From: Liolophura sinensis
Taxonomy: Eukaryota > Mollusca > Polyplacophora > Chitonida > Chitonidae
Length of the DNA: 64,000 bases
Reading direction: 5' to 3'
Assembly (NCBI RefSeq): GCF_032854445.1
Contig: NC_088305.1
Coordinates: 10,279,717 to 10,343,716 of the forward strand
Position numbers and translations under genes: made by a program. Below are positions 10,557 through 21,708 of this stretch, in pieces (within the stretch, counting starts at the first letter, position 1; each line of letters opens with the position of its first letter). The notes beneath the pieces were generated by a model. It was not told the origin of the DNA and made no database searches. It was given only the letters and a program-made list of their open reading frames with translations.

Positions 10557-11261
10557 TGTTACGAACCAAACTGCCTGTATTATAAAGAGATGGCTTGTTC
10601 GAAATACACGACAGTTTTTTAGGTTTAACAAGAACAGATAATAAGACTTATACAAATACTAAAGTACTTAAGTTTAACAAGAAAGGATAGCAGTATCTAT
10701 ACAAATACTAAAGTACTTACATGTACAACGGTGTTAAGTCCAAACGGACGCATATATTCCACAATATATACCACACAGGCATAAACGCTCAGAGGCAAAT
10801 TCACAAGAGGGAAAATCCACAGTATAACTGAGTGTATGACGAAATATACACAAAATTTCACAGACAGGGCCCGTGTACTAATAAGCACTGTGTACACAAG
10901 AGCACAAATTAAGTTCAGACTGAACAAGTGCTCGGTGGTGATAGGATATAACAAAGCCAGAGGCTATAAAGACACCAAAATTCAGCACAAAAGGCCTACT
11001 AAAGTAATACACAGTGAATGCATCCAAAACTCTCAATAATTCTCCTTTCTCTCCCTTTGACCTGCTTTCATAGGCGTTATATAGCCTGGTGGAATTGTCT
11101 AGAATAAGAAAATTCCTGAACACTTGATGTTAACAAACAGGCATCGAACTGAGCGTATTCTGCAACATTCTAAGGCAGAGGCAGACAGCAGACCCTGAAC
11201 TTCGCGTATGTAAACAGTGGCAAGCTAAATTTAGAAGCTGACGGCATTTGGGCACATAACA
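10557..11261 (-). mobile_element. LTR of a Ty3/gypsy-type element, unit 2
   Basis: This is the unit-2 copy of the LTR at 1,662-2,360, with the same ends, the same purine tract beside it and the same left flank (ACTAACAATAT). The insertion therefore predates the unit duplication. Confidence 0.8.
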
Positions 11262-11548
11262 CACCCACCCTTCAAGAAAAAAAAAGTTTTCCTAACTTTT
11301 TTTTTGACTTACAATATATGTTAAACAATAATATATACTACATTGTAAAACCACATGCAAGTAAACATTTTATACACAGCTTATACACGAGACAAGCAAT
11401 CTGCAATAACATTATCTTTTCCCTTTACATGTTTGATTTCAAGATTTGTATTCCTGCAACAATAAACTCTACCGTAACAATCTCTGATTCTTTCCCTTAA
11501 CTTTCTGTAGAAACACAAGTGGATTGTGATCAGTATTTACAATCACAG
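11262..11548 (-). pseudogene. Retroelement RNase H tail, unit 2
   Basis: This is the same truncated remnant as in unit 1, with the same junction, so the deletion happened before units 1 and 2 separated. Confidence 0.7.
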
Positions 11549-11555
11549 GTTGTCA

Positions 11556-11712
11556 TGTGTACGAAGTATTATTATGAACAAAGGTTGAGATAACGTATTG
11601 ATCTCAGCGTTTTTTTTTTCAAGATTTCTGTACAAATTTTGTTATTGGTGGGCAGTGATGTAGAGCGATTGTAGAGAGCAGCACATGCTCTGTGAGGAGC
11701 AAGATCTGACAT
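11556..11712 (+). mobile_element. Half of a fold-back MITE, unit 2
   Basis: This is the unit-2 counterpart of 2,655-2,800, longer by a few T residues (a run at 11,612-11,620). Confidence 0.62.
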
Positions 11713-11741
11713 GCCTGACGGTTGTTGTTGTTTTATTGCAG

Positions 11742-11839
11742 TGAATGAGAACACAGCGATGGCCAAACAATGCCAGGCGCAGGAGACGTGTGGGGCGTGT
11801 ATAGCGGAGTCCCAGCACTGTGCATGGTGCACACAGGAT
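11742..11839 (+). pseudogene. Integrin beta PSI exon a, unit 2 copy
   Basis: This exon is nearly identical to the unit-1 copy, with the same acceptor and donor. One change makes the segment CAWCTQD instead of CAWCKQD. It is intact by itself but paired with a damaged exon b, so I class it with a probable pseudogene. Confidence 0.6.
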
Positions 11840-12340
11840 GTGAGTTGTGTATATGTACCCAGGCATAATGGGTGATTCAGGGGGCCAAATACAATACATG
11901 TAGTTACATTTACAATGTGCACCTTTGTGTGGCCTTGGGTTTTCAGTTTAAACTACATGCACCGTGAGATTGTGTTCATCAGATTTCTAGTTTCCAAAGC
12001 AACCAGCTTTCCAGTTGTACATGGGAAGGTCTACCAGAAACCTGCGGACGGTCATTGGTTATTCATCAACTTTTTTGCATGTTGGCAAGGTGTTTACTCA
12101 AGCATATTCTGAAGGCATTATTCTGTGCTCACTGATAAAATTCTAATTTTGTGAAGCCCTGAATCTGGCCAATCCAACTAATGTAATTTTTTTGCCTCCA
12201 AAATGAAATAAAAAAAGAAAAAAAAGTCTATAAATTGCACTTAAAATTGGCTCTTTCATATGAGAAAAGGTTGAGGAACTTTGGGTACTAATGGAATCTG
12301 GATGGTGTGTCTCATGGTCACTCTTTGTTTGTGATTGCAG

Positions 12341-12451
12341 GGTATTAACAAGAACAACCAAGCCCGGTTTAACCTTTACACCAGCCTGGTCAGCAAAGGT
12401 TGTGACCCCAGCTACATCATGAACCCAGACAACGATGTCAAGTACACCAAG
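12341..12451 (+). pseudogene. Integrin beta PSI exon b, unit 2 copy, Cys lost
   Basis: Splice sites and length match unit 1, but the exon begins GINKNNQARFN. A TGT-to-TTT change replaces the conserved cysteine after Ala-Arg, and D/F changes flank it. Loss of a structural PSI cysteine suggests relaxed selection. Joining unit-1 exon b (phase 0) to unit-2 exon a (needs phase 1) would break the frame, so tandem PSI domains cannot be spliced together. Confidence 0.7.
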
Positions 12452-12555
12452 GTTTGTTCATAACAAAACCACAAGCTCATTTAACTGGACTCTCATCAAA
12501 GTACATGTAGCACACATCATTTTTTGTTTGTAATCTGGATTTTTTTCTTACTTAC

Positions 12556-13221
12556 GAATGTACACATGAAGAGTTCACTCACAAAACCAGATGAATGTAT
12601 CCATGAAGAGTTCACTCACAAAACCAGATGAATGTACACATGAAGAGTTCACTCACAAAACCAGATGAATGTACACATGAAGAGTTCACTCACAAAACCA
12701 GATGAATGTACACATGAAGAGTTCACTCATAAAACCAGATGAATGTACCCATGAAGAGTTCACTCACAAAACCAGATGAATGTACACATGAAGAGTTCAC
12801 TCACAAAACCAGATGAATGTACACATGAAGAGTTCACTCACAAAACCAGATGAATGTACCCATGAAGAGTTCACTCACAAAACCAGATGAATGTACACAT
12901 GAAGAGTTCACTCACAAAACCAGATGAATGTACACATGAAGAGTTCACTCACAAAACTAGATGAATGTACACATGAAGAGTTCACTCACAAAACCAGATG
13001 AATGTACCCATGAAGAGTTCACTCACAAAACCAGATAAATGTACACATGCAGAGTTCATTCATAAAACCAGATAAATGTACACATGAAGAGTTCACTCAC
13101 AAAACCAGATGAATGTACACATGAAGAGTTCACCCACAAAACCAGATGAATGTACCCATGAAGAGTTCACTCATAAAACCAGATGAATGTACACATGAAG
13201 AGTTCACTCACAAAACCAGAT
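12556..13221. repeat. 37-bp minisatellite, 18 copies, unit 2
   Basis: The array has the same period and exactly the same length (666 bp, 18 copies) as that in unit 1, with a partly different pattern of variant repeats. Confidence 0.95.
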
Positions 13222-15185
13222 ATATGCTGTTCATCTGTTCATGCCAAGACATTACAAAATTCAAATTTATGCGATTTTTTTTACTTTTTAGATAAATTTG
13301 CATTTGCTCTCTCAACTTTGTGATAGTTATCATTCTGACACCTACATTACCTTCATATGCCTGCGTTCCCATAAATAGGAGGTAAAATCAAAATTTAATT
13401 TGATTCAAAATGATAAGTTGATTTGGATTTGTCATTTTTTGTTTCTCTTTGAACTCTTCACATTTTTTTTTCTAACAGTGTAACTTGTCTTTTCTCTGGT
13501 TCATGCAACAACTGTTTAAGGATAAAGTTACATTTTAGGCTGCATGAGTTTAATTGTATGCATTTTTTAAAGGGAAAAATCAAATTAAGTCATTACCTAC
13601 ATGTAGAATTATAGTGTTTTGATGGAATTTAAACATCCGTTTTAGTAAGAGCTTCATACATAGCTTGTACACAGTACATACATGTATAGTAAATTTGACT
13701 TTAATGGCAATATTAAAGTAGTTGATGGTTCTCTCGGGTGAAGTCTTGTGAACTCTTTTGAAGTTCACTGGAGAACATTTTCTCACCATCAATATGATAT
13801 ATGACACTTAAGAGAAAGTTTACCAGCAACTCCCCAAAGGTAGGTGGTTTACTCCCGCCAGTCTGGTTTCCCCCATCCCTAAAACAGACTGCCATCATGC
13901 ATTAATAAGTGGAAGAATTTTGGAGATTGACAGTGGCAGTGGTTTAAACATATTCTTACTTTGTTCTTGCTTGTAATCATCATCATGGATGGGAAGGTCT
14001 GCCAGCAACGAGCAGATGGTTGTGGGTTTCCCCTGGGGCTCTGCCGGGTTTCCCTCCACAACCATACTAACTGCTGTACTATAGGTGAAATATTCTTGAG
14101 TATAAATAACACACTTAAAACTGCAAGCAAATAAATATAATAATCATCGTATGAGTGAAATCCTGTATTCTATAATAATAATAATAATAACTGTTAACCA
14201 AGGGTTGCTCAGTCATATAAAATACAGCTTGCTTTTTCCTCACGACTCTTACGATGAAATATATTGACAGTAATTATTATGATGATGTGATCTACAAATA
14301 AGTAACCAATGCGGTCATTGTGAGTTCAAGTCCAGCTCATGCTGGCTTTTTCTCCGGCCGTACGTGGGAATGTCTGTCAGCAACCTGCAGATGGTCGTGA
14401 ATTTACCGATCAGCTTAGCTTGTTCCGGCACATTTCTTTTCTTAGCTTCATAAGTTCACAAACGCTCATCTCCTTTATTGTCTCAATCCTTCGTCTACTC
14501 TAAAAATCTTTTTTGGTGAAACGTTTTTTCAGATGCCCATGTTATGGTAAATGTAATCCAGATTAGCTGCTCAACATCTCTGACAGGTCGCATGGTACAG
14601 TAAGACTTTTTTTAACTTCAGCGATAAAAATTGTGAGCTTAAAACTCCCCTATTCTGCAAAGAAAGGTCGATATCTAACGTTTAGAAGAATTTCTGTGCA
14701 TCTAGACAAAGGACCATTCTAGCTGGCGAAAAGTGAAGAGTTAAAGCAACTTATACAACAAAGGAACATTAACTGAAAGAAGTAAGCCTGACATCGCCGA
14801 TTAGTATCGACATTGTTTGCCTTTAAACTGGAAAAATCTACAAGGAACAAAAATTCAAAACACAACCTAGAGAGTTTGGAACAAATCACTTACCAGAACA
14901 CGTCAGGACGAGTCAGAAAAAGATGTCGCGATGAGCGCCATTCCGCGATATTGCAAGGTGCGCGCACGCGTTTTTTTTTTTTTTTGTTTTTTTTTGTTTT
15001 TTTTTTGTTCATTCATGCTGGGAGCGCAGTGTACTGTTTCATGGAATAACAGTAATGAATGGAGATGTTTACACAGAATTTTGCATTCCATTTCACACTT
15101 TAGCGTAGTTTTACACTAGTATCTGACAAATTTTAATAATAAACACCGAATTACTAAATAAAAGCAATAATGTAACTAACATAAT

Positions 15186-15655
15186 TCAAGATTCTAAATG
15201 ATACTTACACTTGACAATAATATCATCTACATTGAAGCACTCATTAGTCGGGAACTTTTCACAGTCCAGTTTTTCTGGCCACTCAAATCCAAACTTCAGC
15301 ATCAGAGGTTCGCAGCCATCTCGCGCCGCTTGACACAGACCGCTACAAGCTGGGATGGAAGAACACGGAGGGGCATATGCCAAACACAGGAACTGCCGGA
15401 GATGAGCACTGCATTGCATTCTTACTAAGGGATAAAACATATGTGCCTCCAGACTCGCATCAGACTGTGTCAAATGTCCAAGGGTGTTTGGGTACCTGGT
15501 TTGTTATACATGTACGTCAGTTTACTTTTGCACATCGGGAAGGTTACTGGTTCACATTTGTCAGTCGCTTCGCTCACACTCTGATAAACCACAACAACAA
15601 CAACAACACGAAGCAGGAGACGGGTTGATAGGCGTGGAAACATCTTGGTAGACAT
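15186..15655 (-). pseudogene. Frizzled-type CRD protein (CRD-A), unit 2, frameshifted
   Basis: This is the same exon as at 6,270-6,740, with the same leader, all ten CRD cysteine codons and the same donor (GTAAGTAT at 15,201-15,208). One G is missing near 15,500 (GGTTTGTTA against GGTTTGGTTA in unit 1). The frame therefore shifts after TYMYN, early in the domain. Either this copy is a fresh pseudogene or the base was lost in assembly. Confidence 0.8.
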
Positions 15656-16819
15656 AGGAGAATGTTTGTAAAATTTTCTCAGGCTGGATGCCTGTTGTCA
15701 AAACCAGGTTAAGCGGTCCGGAATAGACACCAATGGAACATAATGACCGAGGAAGTGTGGTCAAGTGGCTGTAGGTCTCGCCTCTTGCAGCGTTTAATGT
15801 ATAAGATGAAAAGATCATCAAAACTTGTTTGGATGGCTTTAAGCTTATCTTGCATATATACGATGTACACTTTCTCAGTCAACAAACACATCAGTCTGTC
15901 AATCAATGAATAAATCAACAGCTAATTTATTTATTGATGTATTTGACCGAAGTTTAAGGCTGCGCTTTTTTTGTGTAGTTATTTATTTAATTGTTGTTTT
16001 AGGCGGTATTCAAGAATATTTCACTTATACGACGGCAGCCAGCATTTTGGTGGAAGGAAAGCGGGCAACGCCTCGGGGGAGTTTTTCACGTATAAACCAA
16101 CGATCAGTTAACTTCATAGGTGGAGGAAAATGTGAAGGGCCTTGAACAAACCACTCGTTTTTGGAAAATTTTCCCATATGTGACGAAAGAAGGTACGTCA
16201 TACTGACGAAAGAGTTTTAAATGGCAGTCTTTAAATGCTTTTTAATATAAAGGCAAACTTACATTCTTGAGTATGGTTTTCAAGGCTATATTAGATGACT
16301 AAATATAAACCCAAATATTGATAACATTTTTTATTTTTTATTAATTTGAGTACGGCGTAAAACTCCAAAGAAATAATTAAATTAATAAATGTATTTATTT
16401 GCTCTTTCACTCATGTGATAGCGTTTAACGGGTGTTAAATTATTGGCCGAAAAGAGGGAAAGAAAGAAAAACAAGAAAGTCAATATAAAGTCAATGGCTT
16501 ATTTTACAATATTATAGGGTAGACAGTCGTTGACATCGCGAAAAGCTTTGATAAAGCTATGGCAGTTTGCCAAGTGGGTGTAAACGACAACTGCAAGAAC
16601 TATGTTCGAGCTTTCGACTTCACTACATGGTTAACGTATTGTTTTATATGCTACATGGCTTGGTTGCACTTTAACGTGACAAAGTATTATTTCGGTTATA
16701 TCGGTTAAGTCAGTCCTATAGTTTTGTGGTAAATCCTTGTGATGATTCGCCTTACACGAACTGTGTCTCTACAGAGGATAGGTCTCCAAAAGTTGATTTG
16801 TTTAAAGTGCTGTCTGACC

Positions 16820-16892
16820 CGAACGCCATGTCTTACGGGAACGCCATGCCTCGCTGGAACGCCATGCCTCACAGGAACGCCATACTTCATGC
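16820..16892. repeat. 18-bp minisatellite, unit 2
   Basis: There are four copies of the GAACGCCATGCC-type word, with a few substitutions relative to unit 1. Confidence 0.85.
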
Positions 16893-16902
16893 CTCACGTT
16901 AC

Positions 16903-17150
16903 AAACTAATAACATTTGGACCTCCTTGCTAGGGGTTCGGCAACATGGTCTATGTATACAGGCCAAAATCCTGGTCGTTTATGGTCGGCACACTATGGCT
17001 GCTTTGAACACCAAATCTACGGCATAACGCTGATCTGAGACATGATATTCAAATCAGTCATAGTGTGCCATAGCCGACTAGGATCTTCGTCTGTAAAACA
17101 CAGACCATGTTGCCGAACGCCTAGCAAGGAGGTACAGATGCTATTAGTTT
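16903..17150. mobile_element. Fold-back element of about 248 bp, unit 2
   Basis: This is the unit-2 copy of the hairpin at 7,987-8,234, with the same arms and length. Confidence 0.75.
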
Positions 17151-18124
17151 TTAACTTTGACCTAGACCCGCAAAGCCTCGCGTGATCTCGCGTTGTCTGG
17201 CGTCCATCAGACTTTTTGTAACGTGACTGATCACTGAAAAAGTTGCGGGCACAACAACACCATGCGCACATTGATCTCTAATCGATTCTCCGCCACTTGG
17301 CTGAAGCGGAGACTTCTTCTTCCTTGTTTGGTATGTAAACAGTTGGACGCGTGGAAAATTCTACGAAAAAGATATTCTTCGAGACTGCTTCCTCGTGCTT
17401 TTATTCATCACGCTGGAATTGCGCGTCAGCGGGCACTTTGGGAGAGGGACATTTAAAAAGCTCCTAATAACGCGAGAAGGGGCGATATTCTACGAGAATA
17501 CAAATATATAGTTGCTAAATATATGGCAGATCGATATAAAAACCAGCATTTATTTGCTTCGATTGGTGCTTGGCGTTCAAATTAGGAATATTTCACATAA
17601 TACTTCACTTGACGTCATATGTCAGTGGCTAAGCATCACGGTAATCAAGCAAGAAAAGCAAGTGAAGCCAATCAAGGAATGACAAACAGTCAAGCAAGTA
17701 AAGTCAGTCACACAAGGAAAGTCAATCATACAAGTAAAAATCATGCAGAATGTTTTAATAAACTGAGAGGAGAATAGAAGTTGAGCATGGGTTGGATAAT
17801 GATTTGAACAGTTTACCCTTTATGTCATGTTTTGGGTGTAGAATATGTTTCGGTATTTCAGGAGTAAACTTCTCTGTTCAATGCGCTGTTCGAGACAACT
17901 GTAGCCACCATTTCTGTTCTCGGCTGTCATTTAATCTACCTGTACCATCTTCGTCCTCTGCGGTCTCAAGTTGGGCTCAGTGTCACGAAACTTCCAAAAT
18001 TTCCTTTAACTTAAGTAAAAGTGTTCTGTTTAACGAATACTATCAACATACATAAAAAATACATAAGATTTTTTTTTTGCTACAGAAGCTTTATGTTGGA
18101 AATGATTTAAGCCATTCAGTGAGA

Positions 18125-18330
18125 CTACGAAGTTTAATAAAACTGTTAGGCCTACATACGAAGTTTAATAAAACCGTTACATACAAAGTTTCATGAAACT
18201 GTTATTTATGAAGTTTAATGAAACTGTTATTTATGAAGTTTAATGAAACTGTTACTTACGAAATTTAATGAAACTTACGAAGTTTAATGAAACTGTTACT
18301 TACGAAGTTTAATGGTGATGTTATTTACGA
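18125..18330. repeat. Minisatellite of about 25 bp, unit 3
   Basis: This is the unit-3 counterpart of the array at 372-530. It carries one more repeat than unit 2 and shares the shortened repeat with unit 2 but not with unit 1. Confidence 0.8.
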
Positions 18331-18812
18331 TGTGCTCGAAATTGTAGACGAAATACAAGTTTATATAACAAAACAATATCAATCAAACGAGAGCAATGTG
18401 AACGATGACGCCGGTTAATAACATGCCGACTTTATTTGCTTTTCAGTTGTGTATGACGGCATCCATGTCATAGAAACAAACCAAAAATCAATATACAACT
18501 TAAATGGTTTACAGGAAATCACTTAACCGAATATGTCAGGATGATTATAATGAAGGAAAAGAATTTCGCGAGATGCGCACACTCAATGGAATTGGCCTTG
18601 TTTTAGACAAAATTGTGCAATTACAGATAACATTTGTGTTACTTTATACTATAGACTGACTATGGGAAATGCATAAACAAATATCAATCATGCTGCGTTT
18701 GTAAGAAAACCTCTGTAATGCGTAAAACACCTAATTCATACATATCAAATAAATAAAAATATATATGAATACATAGACTATTGCATGATCATTCAACATT
18801 CAATATGCTTAC

Positions 18813-19233
18813 ACTGGACAACAATATCATGTTCGTTAACTCACTCAACAGTCGGGAACTTGGAACATTCCAGGCTTTTTGGCCATGGAAATCCAAACTT
18901 CAGCATAAGTGGTTAGCAGTAGAGTGCATGTCAGACACAAGAGCTGGTGGAGATGAACACTGATTGTCTTAAATAAAACTGGTTAACTTCTTGATCCACT
19001 TCATCTTGTGTCAAATGTCTAGGAATGTTTGGATATCTGGCTTGGTTATACATGCGCATCAGTCCACTTTTGCACATAGGGATGGTCAGTGGTTTACATT
19101 TCCTAGTCACTTCACTCAAACTCCGTTGAACCACAACAGCAACAACAACAAACGCCACACGAATCAAGAAGAATGTCCATAGGCGTGGAGACATTTTGGT
19201 AGATATTAAAGAGTGTTTGAAAAAGTTTCTCAT
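18813..19233 (-). pseudogene. Decayed Frizzled-type CRD exon (CRD-B), unit 3
   Basis: This copy lacks the 2-base loss, so the reading frame runs about 100 codons from 19,233. It has a hydrophobic leader (RVAFVVVAVVV), then CKPLTIPMC and RYPNIPRHLTQDE, before it leaves the CRD alignment at the internal deletion and stops at 18,931. The start codon aligned with CRD-A is ATA here; other ATGs lie at 19,233 and 19,194. It is the least decayed of the three CRD-B copies but still lacks the central cysteines. Confidence 0.75.
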
Positions 19234-19497
19234 CAGAGTAAAATCCTGAGGTCGAAATCAGGCTAAGTGGCCTCGGAAGAGCAGAACTTGAACATAAAAT
19301 GATCTAGAAATTTTGGCCAAGTGTCTTAAATCTAGGTCTTGGACACTTACGGTTTTAAAGTGCCGTATCTTTGTGGTACATACACCGTTTGGCTTGTGTA
19401 AAGCGTATCTTGTCTGAAGCGTATCTTGTCTGAAGCGTATCTTGTCTGAAACGTACCTTGTATGCATCCTATCTATACTCTGGATAACTAACAATAT

Positions 19498-20210
19498 TGT
19501 TACGAACCAAACTGCCTGTATTATAAAGAGATGGCTTGTTCGAAATACACGATAGTTTATTAGGTTTAACAAGAACAGATAATAAGACTTATACAAATAC
19601 TAAAGTACTTAAGTTTAACAAGAAAGGATAGCAGTATCTATACAAATGCTAAAGTACTTACATGTACAATGGTGTTAAGTCCAAACGGACGCATATATTC
19701 CACAATATATACCACACAGGTATAAATGCTCAGATGCAAATTCACAAGAGGGAAAAGCCACAGTATAACTGAGTGTATGACGAAATATACACAAAATTTC
19801 ACAGACAGGGTCCGTGTACTAATAAGCACTGTGTACACAAGAGCACAAATTAAATGTACAAGTTCAGACTGAACAAGTGCTCGGTGGTGATAGGATATAA
19901 CAAAGCCAGAGGCTATAAAGACACCAAAATTCAGCACAAAAGGCCTACTAAAGTAATACACAGCGAAAGCATCCAAAACTCTCAATAATTCTCCTTTCTC
20001 TCCCTTTGACCTGCTTTCATAGGCGTTATATAGCCTGGTGGAATTGTCTAGAATAAGAAAATTCCTGAACACTTGATGTTAACAAACAGGCATCGAACTG
20101 AGCGTATTCTGCAACATTCTAAGGCAGAGGCAGACAGCAGACCCTGAACTTCGCGTATGTAAACAGTGGCAAGCTAAATTTAGAAGCTGACGGCATTTGG
20201 GCACATAACA
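19498..20210 (-). mobile_element. 3' LTR of the retroelement, unit 3
   Basis: It is 713 bp with the same termini and left flank as the LTRs of units 1 and 2. It lies directly downstream, in minus orientation, of a much longer retroelement body, so it can be identified as the 3' LTR. No matching 5' LTR is present near 23,300. Confidence 0.82.
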
Positions 20211-20331
20211 CATCCACCCTTCAAGAAAAAAAAAGTTTTCCTAACTTTTTTTTTTTGACTTACAATATACATTAAACAATAATATATACTACATTGTAAA
20301 ACCACATGCAAGTAAACATTTTATACACAGC

Positions 20332-20700
20332 TTATACACGAGACAAGCTATCTGCAATAACATTATCTTTTCCCTTTACATGTTTGATTTCAAGATTGTA
20401 TTCCTGCAACAATAAACTCTACCGTAACAATCTCTGATTCTTTGCCTTAACTTTCTGTAGAAACACAAGTGGATTGTGATCAGTATTTGCAATCACAGCT
20501 TGTCCTGAAGCTGTTACATAAACTTCAAAATGTTGCAGAGCTAAAATAACAGACAAACATTCTTTTTCAACAGTTGAATAACTTCTCTGAAACTTGTTAA
20601 GTTTACGGGGAAAAGAAACAAACTGGATGATCAACACCAAGATTGTCTTCCTGAAGCAAAACAGCACCTACAGCAACATCGTGAAAAATGACATCAGTTC
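20332..20700 (-). pseudogene. Retroelement RNase H, frameshifted
   Basis: The readable parts include FHDVAVGAVLLQ, RKLNKFQRSYSTVEKE, VIANTDHNPLVF and the terminal ADSLSRV before a TAA at 20,332-20,334. They lie in two frames separated by an indel near 20,607-20,614. The D-H-N-P and A-D-x-L-S-R motifs are typical of the RNase H of gypsy-like elements. Confidence 0.85.
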
Positions 20701-21705
20701 ATCCGGAAACAAACGTGAAAACTCAAAAACAAGTTCAGACAGTTGCTGTTGCTGAATGGGTTCCAGATGTTGCAGTTTAGAATCAAGTTGTTTTAAGACA
20801 TCTGAATTCTGAAGCTTTGAAGAATTGAGCTTAGAATCAACCAACTCTTCGCCAATAGCATCTGTATTACAGCAACTCTGGTCAATGTCAGCAGCAACAA
20901 CATTAACAGAATGTACAGCAATGTTGTCAGTGTCATTTCTGTTTACATAGGGTTTCAACATGTTAATGTGACATAACTGACTTGATTTGCGCCGATCAGG
21001 TGTTTTAACATCATGGTTAAGCTCACTCAGCTTTTTGTCAACAACATATGGACCAAAATATCTGACATCAAAGCATTTACCAGGTACAGGTAACAATACT
21101 AAAACTTTCTGACCAGGTTGAAATGACCGAACAACAGATTTCTCATCATATCTACGTTTCATATTCTTACATTCAAGATTGTCTTTAGCCAATTCACATG
21201 CTCTGACAAGCTGAGCACGAAAATCAGATACATAATCCAAAAGATTTACATTACTTGTGTCATCATTGAGAAACTGTTCCTTGTAAATTAACAATGGTGC
21301 TCTAGCAGTATGTCCAAATACTAAATCAAATGGACTGAAACCCAATGATTCTTGTACTGACTCTCGAACAGCAAACATAAGATATGGAATACCTTCGTAC
21401 CAGTCTTTCTCTGTGTCATAACAATAAGTCTTAATCATGTTCTTTAATGTTTGGTGAAATCTTTCAATTGCACCTTGACTTTCTGGGTGGTAGGCAGACG
21501 ACTTGTATTGTTTAATGCCTAACTGGTACATAACTTGCTGAAAAATACCAGACATAAAGTTTGAACCTTGATCAGACTGTATGGATTTGGGTAAACCAAA
21601 CAGAGTAAAAAACTTTGTTAAAGCTTTTACAACAGACTTGGCGTTTATATTCCTTAAAGGAACAGCTTCGGGAAATCTGGTTGCTGTACACATAATAGTT
21701 AACAC
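20668..21705 (-). pseudogene. Retroelement integrase core, GPY module and RT remnant
   Basis: The frame continues directly after the TAG at 21,709. The second Asp (SDQGSNF, residue 45) and Glu (GAIER, residue 81) of the catalytic core are 35 residues apart, the usual DD35E spacing. A GPY/F-type module is at about residues 205-252 (RYFGPYVV, then HINMLKPY). A glutamine-rich linker leads to SELVFEFSRLFPDE, which resembles the start of gypsy reverse transcriptase. The palm and its Y-x-D-D motif are missing: the sequence passes straight into RNase H. Confidence 0.88.
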
Positions 21706-21708
21706 ATA

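Larger units (their letters stand above)
8872..17753. repeat. Tandem segmental duplication, unit 2
   Basis: This is the second copy of the 8.88-kb unit, with the same order of elements as unit 1. Small indels and substitutions separate the two, including a 1-base loss that frameshifts CRD-A and a Cys-to-Phe change in the second PSI exon. The equivalent gene-free stretches (about 9,430-9,880, 14,430-15,185, 16,150-16,810 and 17,151-17,753) hold nothing further that I recognise. Confidence 0.95.
17754..20498. repeat. Tandem segmental duplication, partial unit 3
   Basis: The third copy matches units 1 and 2 from the start of the unit through CRD-B and the LTR into the pol remnant. The match stops at the word AATCACAG ending at 20,498. 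Beyond that point units 1 and 2 continue into a MITE-like segment and the PSI exons, whereas unit 3 continues into the retroelement body. Unit 3 therefore has no PSI exons, no 37-bp array and no CRD-A. Confidence 0.93.

Noticed and set aside
19638-20072. A 144-codon minus frame that looks like membrane helices
   Set aside because: It lies wholly inside the LTR and is disrupted in the other two units; no receptor family motif is seen.
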